Notes: a model not told the origin generated them from the sequence alone. A DNA stretch of 64,000 nucleotides from UBA1141 sp963665155 (GCA_963665155.2 CAXXFI010000002.1:372001-436000); one strand, 5' to 3'; positions 17,786 to 27,805 are shown, counted from the stretch's first letter. Made by a program: numbers and translations.

Positions 17786-19123
17786 ATGATTTCTTTCTTC
17801 AAATCCGCCGCCAATTGGAGGCCTACAACCCCCTTTTATTACGGATGGCTTATTCTGGCCATCAGCTTTATGACCGCATTTGCCGCATCGGGCGTCTCGC
17901 AAGTAGTCTTGGGCGGCATACAGGTCTTCATCACCGACGATACCGGTTGGAAGCCCAGCACCATATCGATTGCCGTCACGGCGGGGACATGGTGCTCCGG
18001 GCTTCTGGCGCCATTGATTGGCCGATTGACCGACCGCTATGGCCCCCGCTGGCTCATGCCAGCCGGTCTCGCGATAGTCGCCGCATCATTTTTCGCCCTC
18101 TCCGGGACCCAAGCAATCTGGCAGTTCTTTGCGGCCTACATAATCGGCCGCGCCGTGAGCAATCCTATCCTGGTTGGAATCGTCCCCCGCACTGCTGCGG
18201 TAAACTTTTTCTTCCGCCGACGAAATCTGGTCTTGGCCCTTAACTCTACGTTTCGTCCAATCGGTGGGGCTATCAACATCCAAATTATTTCCTTTATAGC
18301 CATCCGTTACGGCTGGCGCGCCGCCTACCGATACATGGGGATTCTCAGCTTGGTATTGGTGGTGCCGGTGTTGCTATTGGTGCGCCGCCGCCCCGAAGAT
18401 ATTGGGTTGTTGCCCGACGGAACCCGTCCTACCCAATCCGGCGGCGGGCAGACCGGAGCTGCCAGGTCTCTCCCTAGAAGCCGGGAAGCAAAGAGCGAGT
18501 TTAGCTGGACTGTCGGCGAGGCGCTGCGCACGAGAAGCTTCTGGCTGGTGGTCCTGACCGCCACCACGGCCACATTGGCTTCGGGCACCATCGGCTTTAG
18601 CCTAGTTCCCTATTTGTCGGACGATCTAGGTCTCTCCAAGGCCCAGGCGGCTGCCGTGTTGAGCTTGGGAACTTTTCTGGCCATTGGCAATCTGGGCTGG
18701 GGGTATCTCGCAGACTTTATTACGCCCCGCAAGTGCCTGTCAGTTTCCTTGGTGGTGGCTGGAGGCATGGCTATTTTTCTGACAGAGGTTAACTCGCTGA
18801 CTACAGCCCTGGTGTTTGCTCTGGTTTTTGGCGTCGCTTCCGGCCCTGGAGGCTCGCTGGAAAGCATGATGTTGGCCGAATATTACGGCAGGAACTCCTA
18901 CGGTGCCATCCTGGGGGCATTCGCTCCGTTTCAAACTGCCATGCTAGGTCTGGGGCCAGCGTTGGGGGCGTTGTTCCGGGAACTGGCTGGGCCCTATACC
19001 ACACTGTACTTCGCCCTGGCCGGGCTATACTTCGCCGCAGCCATATTCATTTTCCTGGCCAAGCAGCCCGTGCTGCCCGCGCGGGCTACCGCAGCCCAAA
19101 CAACAGAGGAAACACAGAGCTAG
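17786..19123 (+). CDS. MFS transporter
   Basis: Inner-membrane carrier of about 445 aa with 12 predicted membrane segments and a charged central loop (around RPTQSGGGQTGAARSLP). The MFS loop 2-3 signature is present as GRLTDRYGPRW, and its weaker repeat is GYLADFITPRK in the second half. This layout fits the monocarboxylate/oxalate-formate antiporter type. The ATG at 17786 is preferred over the upstream in-frame TTG at 17729 because membrane segment 1 follows directly (FYYGWLILAISF). It sits near an SDR and an amidase, so it may import an organic acid, but the substrate is unknown. Confidence 0.85.
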   Translation: MISFFKSAANWRPTTPFYYGWLILAISFMTAFAASGVSQVVLGGIQVFITDDTGWKPSTISIAVTAGTWCSGLLAPLIGRLTDRYGPRWLMPAGLAIVAASFFALSGTQAIWQFFAAYIIGRAVSNPILVGIVPRTAAVNFFFRRRNLVLALNSTFRPIGGAINIQIISFIAIRYGWRAAYRYMGILSLVLVVPVLLLVRRRPEDIGLLPDGTRPTQSGGGQTGAARSLPRSREAKSEFSWTVGEALRTRSFWLVVLTATTATLASGTIGFSLVPYLSDDLGLSKAQAAAVLSLGTFLAIGNLGWGYLADFITPRKCLSVSLVVAGGMAIFLTEVNSLTTALVFALVFGVASGPGGSLESMMLAEYYGRNSYGAILGAFAPFQTAMLGLGPALGALFRELAGPYTTLYFALAGLYFAAAIFIFLAKQPVLPARATAAQTTEETQS

Positions 19124-19205
19124 AAATATCTATTTGAATGATGCGAGCTTGCCAAGTTTGTGCCCCCAACGGTAGGTCTGGCCACAGGAAAGTGAGATAA
19201 CAGGC

Positions 19206-20054
19206 CTAGTTCATTTCCGTGCCGCCGGAAACGCTGATGGACAGCCCGGTCATGTAGTCCGACTCGGCCGAGGACAGGAAGGCGGCCAAACGGGCTATAT
19301 CGTCTCCCTGAGCGATGCGACCGAAAGGAATGACGGACTCCCGGTGCCGCACCATCATCGCCCGGTGCTCGGCTCCCGATTCCCCTTCCGGTGCCAAGGC
19401 GGAGGCAATAAAGTCCACCCGCTCGGTATCAACAAGGCCGGGGCAGATGGCGTTGACGTTAATCCTGTGGGTGCCCAGTTCTTGGGCCAGCGCTTGGGTA
19501 AAGCCCACAAGTGCGAACTTCGACGCACAGTAGGCAGCGTACTTGGCGATGCCTTTCTTTCCCGCACCGGATGAAATGACGATTATCTTGCCGCCGCCCC
19601 CTCGGCCAATCATGTGGCGGGCCACCGCTTGAGAACAAAGGTAGGTTCCCCGCACATTCACACGCATCACCTCATCGAATGCGTCTTCTTCCAAATCCAC
19701 AACCAACACCCGGTCCTTTCCTGGCCTGGACCCGGCGTTGTTCACCAGAATATCGATATTGCCGAACCGCTCCAATGTGCGGTTCACCATCTCGGTCACC
19801 TGGCTGGAATCGGAAACGTCGGAAAACAGGCCCATCGACTGGCGTCCCAACTCCTCGATTTCGGCAACCACGCTGGGCAGTCCTCTCCAGCCCGCTTGCC
19901 GGTCTTCGGGGCGGATTGCCTCTTCGCTCTGTTCGATATCGGTGACTACCACGTCGGCGCCTTCCCCAGCCAACCGCAGAGCGATGGCTCGCCCGATTCC
20001 GTGGCGACCGCCGGCTCCGGTAATTAATGCTACTTTGTTGCTTAGGTCATACAT
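19206..20054 (-). CDS. short-chain dehydrogenase/reductase
   Basis: 282 aa NAD(P)-dependent oxidoreductase with a Rossmann fold. Seen: cofactor loop TGAGGRHGIGRA at the N terminus, NNAG (VNNAGSRPG), catalytic Ser in VISSGAGKKG and YxxxK in YAAYCASK. VTDIEQ after beta-2 has an Asp, which favours NAD over NADP. The loop after beta-2 is extended (EEAIRPEDRQAGW), like the related broken gene at 50641 (DEKAAGWQDIDG). The substrate is unknown. A tandem repeat lies directly upstream of the start. Confidence 0.88.
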   Translation of the reverse strand: MYDLSNKVALITGAGGRHGIGRAIALRLAGEGADVVVTDIEQSEEAIRPEDRQAGWRGLPSVVAEIEELGRQSMGLFSDVSDSSQVTEMVNRTLERFGNIDILVNNAGSRPGKDRVLVVDLEEDAFDEVMRVNVRGTYLCSQAVARHMIGRGGGGKIIVISSGAGKKGIAKYAAYCASKFALVGFTQALAQELGTHRINVNAICPGLVDTERVDFIASALAPEGESGAEHRAMMVRHRESVIPFGRIAQGDDIARLAAFLSSAESDYMTGLSISVSGGTEMN

Positions 20055-20091
20055 GTTCTTCCCTCACTGATTCTCGTTACGGGGCTTTTAT

Positions 20092-20192
20092 TGACTCTTA
20101 TTCCAGGGACTCTCATTTCGGGGCGTTTACTGACTCTCATTCCAGGGAGTCTCATTCCGGGGAGTCTCATTCCGGGGAGTCTCATTCCGGGG
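20092..20192. repeat. short tandem repeat upstream of the SDR gene
   Basis: Units close to GACTCTCATTCCGGG recur about six times with period 15-23; the last three are near-perfect 15-base copies. The array begins about 40 bases from the SDR start and lies in a 555-base gap with no gene. Confidence 0.8.
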
Positions 20193-20609
20193 CTTTTTTA
20201 TCCGGCAATCCGGGATACTATCTAACCGTAGGCATATCCGGGCTATGGCGCGATAAGAAACCCTGGCAGTTTAACTAATCCAGGCCTGGTGCGCCAGGCT
20301 GCGGGCAAATACAACGCCAGGAACCGACTCCCGAGTATGCGGGGTTCTTGACCAAGCCATTGAGTTGCGGGCACCCGTCAGCCTGTTTCCACGCTTGGCA
20401 GACTAGGTCCGAAGTTTTAGGGGATTAGTTGAATGGCGGACTCGCGGGTCAATCTTCCGGGTATGAATCGATTTTCCATCGTTTCTCTAAAAACAAACGC
20501 TATACTTGTGCAATCGCTTTACCGCAAGACCACCCCCATCCGAATTTGGCAATGCCCTGTACGCAACCCGCCTTGCCAAACTCGGACAAAAAGTAAAAGG
20601 AGATTTACG

Positions 20610-22016
20610 ATGAGCGACACACCTTTGCACTTTAATACAATCACAGAATTGGCTTCATTGATCCAGTCGAAGGCGCTGTCGCCAGTGGAAGTAACTGAGG
20701 CGATGCTGGGCCGCATTCAGGCGCAGGACCCACATTACAAGAGCTACGCCACGGTCATGACCGAGCAGGCTAGGTCATCCGCCCAAGCGGCGGAAAAGGC
20801 CATTGCCGACGGAAACTATCTGGGCCCCCTCCACGGGGTACCCATCGCCGTCAAGGACCTTTGTTTCACCAAGGGCGTCGCTACCATGGGCGGCACCAAG
20901 GCACTAATTAGCAATGTTCCAGATTTTGACTGTACGGTGGTGCAGAGGCTAAACGCCGCCGGCGCAGTCACCTTGGGCAAACTGAACCTCACCGAGGGTG
21001 CGATGGCCGGTTACAACCCCGAGTTTCAAGTGCCGGTGAACCCCTGGGGGTCAAACCTCTGGAGCGGGGCGTCATCCAGCGGCTCGGGCGTGGCCACTGC
21101 AGCGGGGCTGTGCTACGGCTCGTTGGGCAGCGACACCGGCGGGTCTATCAGGTTCCCTTCCGCTGCCTGCGGGATCGTGGGAATCAAGCCAACTTGGGGA
21201 AGGGTTAGCCGCTACGGCGTGCTTGCTTTGGCCGAGTCATTGGACCACATCGGCCCCATGACTCGAAGCGCAGCCGATGCGGGGATTATCCTTCAGGCCA
21301 TGGCCGGACTGGACCCGAACGACCCTACGACCTTGCCCGCGACGGTGCCCGATATGTTGGAGGGAATCGACGGAGGGGTAAGCGGGCTCAGAATCGGCTT
21401 GGACGAAGCATATATCTCCGGACATACCGACCCCCAATTGACCGAAAGCGTTCTGGCAGGGATTAAGGTGCTCGAAGGCTTGGGCGCGTTAATCGTGCCA
21501 ATACAAATGCCCGATGTCACCGAGTACATGGAGGCATGGGGCGTGCTATGCGCATCGGAGGCCTTGGCAGCCCACGAGGCAACCTACCCATCACGCCGGG
21601 ACGACTATGGGCCGTGGTTCCAGAACTGGTTGGATAGCGGCGCAGCAGTCACGGGGTCCCAATACGCCAAGGCCAACAACGTTCGCTCGGCTTGCCGCGG
21701 TCTGTTATACAACATTTTCGAGAATATCGACGTAATCGGCTGCCCAGCCATGACCACCCCGCCTTTCCCCATTACCCTGGAGGAAATGTACGGGCCCACG
21801 TTTTTGCTGGACGACCCCAATTGGGGAAGGTTCACGGTGCCCTACGATTTCAGCGGCGCGCCTTCCATATCCTTGCCATGCGGCCAGAACAGCGACGGCC
21901 TGCCCCTGACAATTCAGTTCGTCGGGAAGCACCTATCCGAGCAGTTGCTGTGCCGGATTGGCCATACCTTCGAGCAGGCCACCGAGTGGCACAACCTCCG
22001 GCCAAACATCGAGTGA
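20610..22016 (+). CDS. amidase (amidase-signature family)
   Basis: 468 aa hydrolase. The catalytic triad is clear: Lys in HGVPIAVKDL, cis-Ser in SGASSSGSGVATAAG and Ser nucleophile in SDTGGSIRFPS. PTWGRVSRYGV is the usual downstream signature. The frame is open upstream to 20433, but the ATG at 20610 follows AAAAGGAGATTTACG and gives normal family length. It is close to the amidase at 56635, and both differ from GatA in substrate-binding loops. Likely substrates are short aliphatic or aromatic amides. It is followed by a broken molybdopterin oxidoreductase. Confidence 0.9.
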   Translation: MSDTPLHFNTITELASLIQSKALSPVEVTEAMLGRIQAQDPHYKSYATVMTEQARSSAQAAEKAIADGNYLGPLHGVPIAVKDLCFTKGVATMGGTKALISNVPDFDCTVVQRLNAAGAVTLGKLNLTEGAMAGYNPEFQVPVNPWGSNLWSGASSSGSGVATAAGLCYGSLGSDTGGSIRFPSAACGIVGIKPTWGRVSRYGVLALAESLDHIGPMTRSAADAGIILQAMAGLDPNDPTTLPATVPDMLEGIDGGVSGLRIGLDEAYISGHTDPQLTESVLAGIKVLEGLGALIVPIQMPDVTEYMEAWGVLCASEALAAHEATYPSRRDDYGPWFQNWLDSGAAVTGSQYAKANNVRSACRGLLYNIFENIDVIGCPAMTTPPFPITLEEMYGPTFLLDDPNWGRFTVPYDFSGAPSISLPCGQNSDGLPLTIQFVGKHLSEQLLCRIGHTFEQATEWHNLRPNIE

Positions 22017-22104
22017 GTCGCCAGAGACCGGAGATCTCCTCAAATCATTGATACTGTTGTCATATACTGGAGGGTGTGCCAAAAATTGAGTCGAGGTGAG
22101 ACGG

Positions 22105-24123
22105 ATGCCGGGCAATGAAATCATCCTCACAACCTGTCCCAGAGATTGCTACGACTCCTGCGGAATCTCCGTCATCAAGGAGAACGGCGTTATCAGTTGG
22201 GTACGGGGCGACCCGAACAGCCCAGTCAACAAAGGCTCTCTCTGCGGCAAGTGCGCCATTGCTTATAACGGCGTGCTTCGAGATTCCAGTCAACGACTGA
22301 AAACGCCACTCCGCCGGGTGGGACCTAAAGGACAAGGCCAGTTCCAAGCAATCTCCTGGGGCGAGGCGATGGAGACCATTGCTGATAGGCTCAAAGATAT
22401 TGTCGCCAACGCCGGCCCCCAGGCGATAATCAACGCCCATTACACCGGCACAATGTCCCGCTTGGCCTACGGGTTTCCCCTCCGCTTCTTCAATCGTCTG
22501 GGAGCCGGCGAGGTTGAGCCAGACACCATTTGCAACTTGGCCGGTCAGGTAGCCCTCCAATACACCATCGGCAGCGCCCTGAACGGGTTCGACAGCCAAG
22601 GACGCTCAGTGCATCATGGTCTGGGGGGCCAATCCTTCCCATTCGTCACCCCACGCCCACAACCACTGGTTGCCGGAGGCGCCGGGCAAGAAAGTAGTAA
22701 TTGATCCGGTGCGGCACCGGACAGCCGAGAGAGCGGACCTTCATCTACAGCTATTTCCGGGGAGCGACTCTCAATGCTTCACGTGCTGTGGGAAGAAGGC
22801 ATGGTCGATGAAGCTTTCATAGATAAACACGTCCTGGGGTGGGACGAAGTCAAGCCCGTTATCCTTGAATGTACGCCTGCGTGGGGAGAAGCCAGCACCG
22901 GCGTCCCTGCTGCGAAAATAGTCGAAGCAGCCCGGATGTACGGTTCGGGGCCTTCTCTTCTGTGGCTGGGCCAGGGGATGCAGCGGCAAACGTTTGGCGG
23001 CAACGCCATTCGGGCCTGCGCAATGCTACCGGCTGTGACGGGTAATTTTGGGAAACCCGGAGCCGGTCTTTCTTACCTCAATACGGACAACGAGGTGCGG
23101 GGATTTGACGATGACTACGTGACTGCGCCGCACCTGCGATCGGTTGATAAAAAGAGCTTGAGTCACATGGACTTGGCCCAACACCTGGAGCACCCGTCCG
23201 ACATCCAGGCCTTGTTCTGCTGGAACATCAACCTGGCCGCATCAAACCCCGAGCAACAACGCCTAAGGGATGCTCTTTGCCGGGAAGACCTTTTCAGCGT
23301 GGTCATCGACCTGTTCCAGACGGACACCGCCGACTATGCGGATATCATCCTCCCGGCAGCCAGCTTCCTGGAATTCGACGATTTGGTGACTTCATATTTC
23401 AATATGACCATCGGGCCACAGGTCAAGGCTCAAGAACCGGTGGGAGAGTCTCTACCCAACCAGGAGATATTCCGGCGGCTGGCCCGAGCAATGGGATACG
23501 AAGAGCTGGAGCTTTATGAAAGGGATGAATCTGTTATCGACCACCTCTTAAGCGGATCACCGTACAACGGAGGATTTTACAGCCTAAAACAAACCGGGAC
23601 GGTTTTCATATCCACCGAGCCATTGCTGCAGTTTTCGGACCTCGAGTTCCCGACGCCCAGCGGCAAGATTGAAATTGCCAGCAGCAAGGCCGAGGCCGAT
23701 GGCCACCCAAGATTACCTCAAGCAATCGCCGATCCTCGACCACCGTCACACCGCCTACGGCTTCTCACTCCGGCGTCCATGTGGCACATGAACCATTCCT
23801 TCGCTAACGACGGTGGTATCGTCAAGCAGCAGGGCGATGCCGATATAACCGTGAACCCCCAAGACGCAGTGGAGTTGGGCCTCAAGGACGGTGACGAGGC
23901 GGAGGTTTCCAACAAGGTCGGCCGGTTGATACTACAGGTGCGTATATCCGAAGAAGTTCCCAAGGGGGTAGCACTCAGCCCCAAGGGCCGTTGGCCCAAG
24001 TCCGAGCGGGGTGGTGTGAATGTCAACGCTCTGAACCCCGGAACAAAGACGGACATGGGTGAGAGCACTGCCGTTCATAGCGTCGAAGTTGAGGTGAAAC
24101 CGTTACCCGCTAGTATTGACTAG
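22105..24123 (+). pseudogene. molybdopterin-dependent oxidoreductase with two frameshifts
   Basis: Together the pieces span about 670 codons of a DMSO-reductase-family enzyme. The N terminus has a 4Fe-4S motif (CPRDCYDSC ... LCGKC), then molybdopterin-binding domains, and the C terminus ends with a cofactor-closing domain (LTPASMWHMNHSFAND, QQGDADITVNPQDA). Frame 1 runs to about 22590. Frame 2 then carries the conserved MVWGANPSHSSPHAHNHWL to about 22767, and frame 1 resumes with MLHVLWEEGM. Bases appear to be missing at both joints. The ATG at 22105 follows GAGGTGAG. Either the gene is dead or the assembly has errors. Confidence 0.85.
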
Positions 24124-24151
24124 ATCGAATTGAGCCAAAAAGCTGCGGGGC

Positions 24152-25021
24152 TTAGGTCGCGGTTTCGGCGGAGGACAGACCCGTCAGACGGTGGCGTCGC
24201 CACATTACACCCTTGGCCGGTGAAAACAGGAAGGCCAACAGGAATAGCGCCGTAGCCACCACCACGATACTGGGACCGGACGGAAAGTCGGCGTGAAAGG
24301 ACAGATAAAGGCCCAAGACGGTGGATAGTAGTGCCGTGGCCACGCTGTAGGCCATTATTCCGGGTAGCCTTCGGGCAAGCAGGGCTCCGGTGGCCGGAGG
24401 AGTGACCAATAAGGCAAGCACCAAGATTATGCCCACCGCCTTTAGCGAAATGACGGCTGTGACTCCCACTAATACCGGCAGCAAATACTGGATAAAGCGC
24501 ACCGGTAGTCCCGACGCCGCAGATGCCGTTGCATCGTATGACGTGTAGAGTAATTCTTTGTAAAAGCCCAAAACCACAACCAGAACAGCCCCGGAGATAC
24601 CGCCGATCAGGGCTACTTCGCCCCAGGAAACACCGAGGACATTGCCAAACAGGAAACCGAACAGATCGGCTGTGTAATTGCTGACCCGGCTCATCAGGAT
24701 GATACCGACAGCGAATCCGCTGGCGAAGATGATGCCAATTGAAGTGTCGAGGCTAAGGTTGGTGCGGCGGCTAATCCCCGTCATCAGCACTGAAGCGGGG
24801 ATCGCCCAAGCAAAGGCACCCCAAAAGATGCTGCCCCCGAAGAAGTAGGCCACAGACATCCCCGCCAACGACGAGTGGGCCACGGCATCGCCCATAAATG
24901 CCATGCCCTTCAGCACCACGAAGCTACCGACGACGGCGCAAACGATACCGGCCAGTGCCGCTGCCAGGAAGGCTCGTTGCATAAACGCGAACTCGAGGGG
25001 CTCGATCAGCGCGTCGATCAT
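24152..25021 (-). CDS. zinc/manganese ABC transporter permease (ZnuB/MntB-like)
   Basis: 289 aa inner-membrane subunit of a cluster A-I metal uptake system. About eight hydrophobic helices are visible. FMGDAVAHSSLAGMSVAYFFG near residue 40 is the family signature, and VGIILVLALLVTPPATGALL in the second half is likewise typical. It lies last in the leftward run fur-like, binding protein, ATPase, permease, with 138 bases between it and the ATPase gene. The Fur-type regulator suggests zinc or manganese. Confidence 0.9.
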   Translation of the reverse strand: MIDALIEPLEFAFMQRAFLAAALAGIVCAVVGSFVVLKGMAFMGDAVAHSSLAGMSVAYFFGGSIFWGAFAWAIPASVLMTGISRRTNLSLDTSIGIIFASGFAVGIILMSRVSNYTADLFGFLFGNVLGVSWGEVALIGGISGAVLVVVLGFYKELLYTSYDATASAASGLPVRFIQYLLPVLVGVTAVISLKAVGIILVLALLVTPPATGALLARRLPGIMAYSVATALLSTVLGLYLSFHADFPSGPSIVVVATALFLLAFLFSPAKGVMWRRHRLTGLSSAETAT

Positions 25022-25159
25022 GTTCCCACGACCAAACTCAAACGACTACGCCCCTGGCCAGCGTACCGGTATCGGGTTCGTCATACCGGCGAAAGTTCCG
25101 ATCCATGTAGCCTCTCATTCGCCCACAGGTCCGGGCACCGGTTTCTAACAGCGCCGACT

Positions 25160-26221
25160 TCACAGTTCGCTGTCCCCACCGGATGCCGTATCATGTCGAT
25201 GGTGCTGATAGGCATAGGCCCGACCGTCGGTATGCACCAGGAGCAAATGAGAGCCGAATGTTTCGCTAAGGACTCTTTCGTCCAGGATTTCATTGGGTGC
25301 CCCGTAGGCGATCAATGTGCGGTTCAGGCAAGCAGCTTGCCCGCACCACTCGGAAACGCAGGAGATGTCGTGGGTGCTGAGCACCACGGTCTTGCCTTCG
25401 CCCCTAAGCTCGTCCACGGTGTCCAAAAAGGCGTGTTGAGCGGTTGCGTCCAAACCCGCCACGGGCTCGTCCAACAGCAATAACACCGGGTCGTTGACCA
25501 AAGCCCTAGCCAGCAGAACCCTACGCCTTTGGCCACCGGAAAGCTCGCCTATTAGCTTGTCCCTCAGTCCATACATGTCAACCCTTTGCAATGCTGCGTC
25601 GGCGGCGTCCCGGTCCTCCCGGTTGGTCCGGCGCAACAATCCCCGGCTGGAATAACGGCCCATCAGAGCCACGTCCCGCACCGTAACGGGGAAATCCCAG
25701 TCAACATCCTCCATCTGGAGCATATACCCCATAATCCGCTTTTGGGTGGCTGCCGGTTGGCCCATCACGAAAGCGCCGCCTCGCCAAGGCTTGACCAAGC
25801 CCAGGATGGCTTTCATCAAGGTGGACTTGCCCGAGCCGTTGGGACCAATCACACCCACGATCTCGCCACGGGCCACCTGAAAATTAATGTTTTCCAAGGC
25901 AGGATGGCCGTTGTAGCCGGTCCAAAGGTCCTGCACCTCCAGTGATGGAACCGTCGATGGCACTGTTGGCACCGGAGTACGGGATTCGGTGCTTTGGGAT
26001 TGCTCCGGGTCAGCAGCTAGCGAGTCGGAACCAGGGCCAACGTTTCCCAGCCCCTTTGTCTCGTGAACTCCGGTGGCTTTACCGGGGTTGTTTATGACTC
26101 CTATTTGATTTTCTTTTTGATGATCTTTGGTAGTATCTTTCACAGCTGCTCCAGCAGAATCGCCGATGGGTTCTCTAGACACAGAATTCCTAACGCAGGT
26201 TTTCCACAAGTGTTCTGGCAT
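25160..26221 (-). CDS. zinc/manganese ABC transporter ATP-binding protein (ZnuC-like)
   Basis: 353 aa ATPase. Walker A GPNGSGKST, Q-loop LQMEDVDWDFPVTVRDV, signature LSGGQRRR, Walker B LLLLDEP and switch His in LSTHDIS are all present. The ATPase fold begins only near residue 92 (LEVQDLWTGYNG). The first 90 residues are polar and unordered in appearance (KDTTKDHQKENQIG...). The 5' end overlaps the binding-protein gene by 32 bases. A later non-ATG start is possible, which would remove most of the extension. The C terminus is His-rich (YAYQHHRHDTASGG). Confidence 0.9.
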   Translation of the reverse strand: MPEHLWKTCVRNSVSREPIGDSAGAAVKDTTKDHQKENQIGVINNPGKATGVHETKGLGNVGPGSDSLAADPEQSQSTESRTPVPTVPSTVPSLEVQDLWTGYNGHPALENINFQVARGEIVGVIGPNGSGKSTLMKAILGLVKPWRGGAFVMGQPAATQKRIMGYMLQMEDVDWDFPVTVRDVALMGRYSSRGLLRRTNREDRDAADAALQRVDMYGLRDKLIGELSGGQRRRVLLARALVNDPVLLLLDEPVAGLDATAQHAFLDTVDELRGEGKTVVLSTHDISCVSEWCGQAACLNRTLIAYGAPNEILDERVLSETFGSHLLLVHTDGRAYAYQHHRHDTASGGDSEL

Positions 26222-27125
26222 TTGAGCGCATCATTTCTATGTAGGTGATGGGTTCGTTCTCGGACACATCTGAAAATAACGTCCCGACGACTATGCCAGA
26301 GTCCTTAGCCGCTTGCCGGATCACATTTGAGCTAAATTGAGGCCCTACGAATATGGCTGGTATACCTTGTTGGTCCAGAAGGTCAAATATCTGCACCACC
26401 GATGATGGGCTCACCTCGTCGGCGTCGCTGGCAACGAAAGCAGAAGCCTCCCATCCGTAGCGCTGGGCCAGATGCCCAAAAGCGTTGTGATAGGTGATCA
26501 AATGCCTAAACTCAGGCTTCACCTGGCTTAAAGTCTCGCTCAATTCCTGTTCCAACTCCCGCAACCGGATGATGTACGACCGGGCGTTTTCGCCGAATTG
26601 GGCTTGGTGTTCCGGGTCTGCGGCAACCAAGGCGTCCCGGATTCGCTCGACGTAGCTCATGGCAAACCCAGGATTCTGCCAAAGATGAGGGTCATCCTCG
26701 CCAAGAACCAAGCCCTCGGCGGCGACCACCTGTACTGAGTTTTCTCCCATGGCACTTTTCAGCACAGGCTCTAGGAAAGCGTCCAAGCCAAATCCATTGG
26801 TCACAATCACCTGAGCGCGATTGATTTCTATGCTGTGTTGGGGAGTAGTCTGGAACGAATGTACATCGGCTCCCGGGGGCACCAAGTTATGCGTCTCCAC
26901 CCATTCCCCACCCACGTTTCTCACCAAGTCGGCCAGCAATGCGGTGGTGGTCACCACCCGCAACTTAGCTTGTATGGTCGGTGACGCCCCAGTTTCAGGT
27001 TTGCCTCCGCCACAAGCCGCCAACAAGAACAAGGCCATTAACGCGACGGCCCATATTGTGTAGCTGAACTTAAAACGAACAAAGGCGGCTTTGACTCTGG
27101 GGCTTTCAAATAAAGCTTGTATCAA
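26190..27125 (-). CDS. zinc/manganese ABC transporter substrate-binding lipoprotein (ZnuA-like)
   Basis: 311 aa cluster A-I metal-binding protein. The signal peptide ends in lipobox FLLAACGGG. Metal ligands are visible: His in GADVHSFQ, His in DDPHLWQNP, His in LITYHNAFGHL and an acidic residue in the C-terminal lobe. No long His-rich loop of classical ZnuA occurs, so manganese is also possible. The start is a TTG with no obvious ribosome site. A perfect palindrome lies 13 bases upstream of it, which is a good operator position. Confidence 0.9.
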   Translation of the reverse strand: MIQALFESPRVKAAFVRFKFSYTIWAVALMALFLLAACGGGKPETGASPTIQAKLRVVTTTALLADLVRNVGGEWVETHNLVPPGADVHSFQTTPQHSIEINRAQVIVTNGFGLDAFLEPVLKSAMGENSVQVVAAEGLVLGEDDPHLWQNPGFAMSYVERIRDALVAADPEHQAQFGENARSYIIRLRELEQELSETLSQVKPEFRHLITYHNAFGHLAQRYGWEASAFVASDADEVSPSSVVQIFDLLDQQGIPAIFVGPQFSSNVIRQAAKDSGIVVGTLFSDVSENEPITYIEMMRSNARTLVENLR

Positions 27126-27138
27126 AACTAAAACTTAA

Positions 27139-27153
27139 TGATACTCTGTATCA
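27139..27153. promoter_or_regulatory. candidate Fur/Zur operator palindrome
   Basis: TGATAC-TCT-GTATCA is a perfect 6-3-6 palindrome between the Fur-like gene and the binding-protein gene. A matching half-site (GGTATCAAT on the minus strand) lies just upstream of the Fur-like gene at about 27623-27632. Both suggest autoregulation and control of metal uptake by the Fur-family protein. Confidence 0.6.
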
Positions 27154-27174
27154 ATTATAACTAAAAAAAGAGAC

Positions 27175-27618
27175 TTATGCAGTGACAGTCTCGATCGAAA
27201 GACAGCTGCGACAGCGCCCGTAAACCTCAAGCCAGTGCCCGCTTAATTGGAACTCGTGGGCCGACGAAACTTGACGCAGGAGGTCTTCTATGTCGCAACC
27301 CAAGAGGTCTTCGGAGACACCGCACTCAACGCATAGCAGATGATGATGGTGTCCCCGGTGGCTCAACTGGTAGTGCAAGTCGCCATCTTCCAAGAGCACC
27401 CGGCACAATTCCCCGGATTCCACCAGTAGCTTGAGAGAACGATACACGGTGGCTCTCCCCACCTCGGGGAGCCGCTCCCGTAGTTCTTCGGCGGTAAAGT
27501 GGCGCTCTTGGGATGCGATGGCGTTGGCCACTGCACGGCGCGGGGACGTTGACCGGTAACCCTTCTCTTCCAGGGTATCCAGCAGTTGCTCAGCCAGAGA
27601 AAGTCCTCTTCGCCGCAT
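27175..27618 (-). CDS. Fur-family transcriptional regulator (Zur/PerR-like)
   Basis: 147 aa metalloregulator. The N-terminal winged helix includes YRSTSPRRAVANAIASQERHFTAEELRERL and GRATVYRSLKLLVESGEL. The metal-binding region HRGHHHHLLCVECG is followed by a second CxxC in YGRCRSC, giving the structural Cys4 zinc site. It heads the leftward metal-uptake genes and is followed within 50 bases by the binding-protein gene. Given the ZnuABC-type targets, a Zur role is most likely; Mn- or Fe-sensing cannot be excluded. Confidence 0.92.
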   Translation of the reverse strand: MRRRGLSLAEQLLDTLEEKGYRSTSPRRAVANAIASQERHFTAEELRERLPEVGRATVYRSLKLLVESGELCRVLLEDGDLHYQLSHRGHHHHLLCVECGVSEDLLGCDIEDLLRQVSSAHEFQLSGHWLEVYGRCRSCLSIETVTA

Positions 27619-27805
27619 AGTTATTGATACCTTGTCTCTTTATTAATCAGAGTTTACCATCGTGGCTGACTGTAGTCTAGATTGAGTCGGGAAATCCGCC
27701 CCTTCCATGTAAATCCGGCATCCCAACCGGACCAATCCGGCAGATGACATGCGTTAACTAGTTTGAGCGGAACGCACAACACAAATTTCAGAGGCACGCC
27801 GTGAA

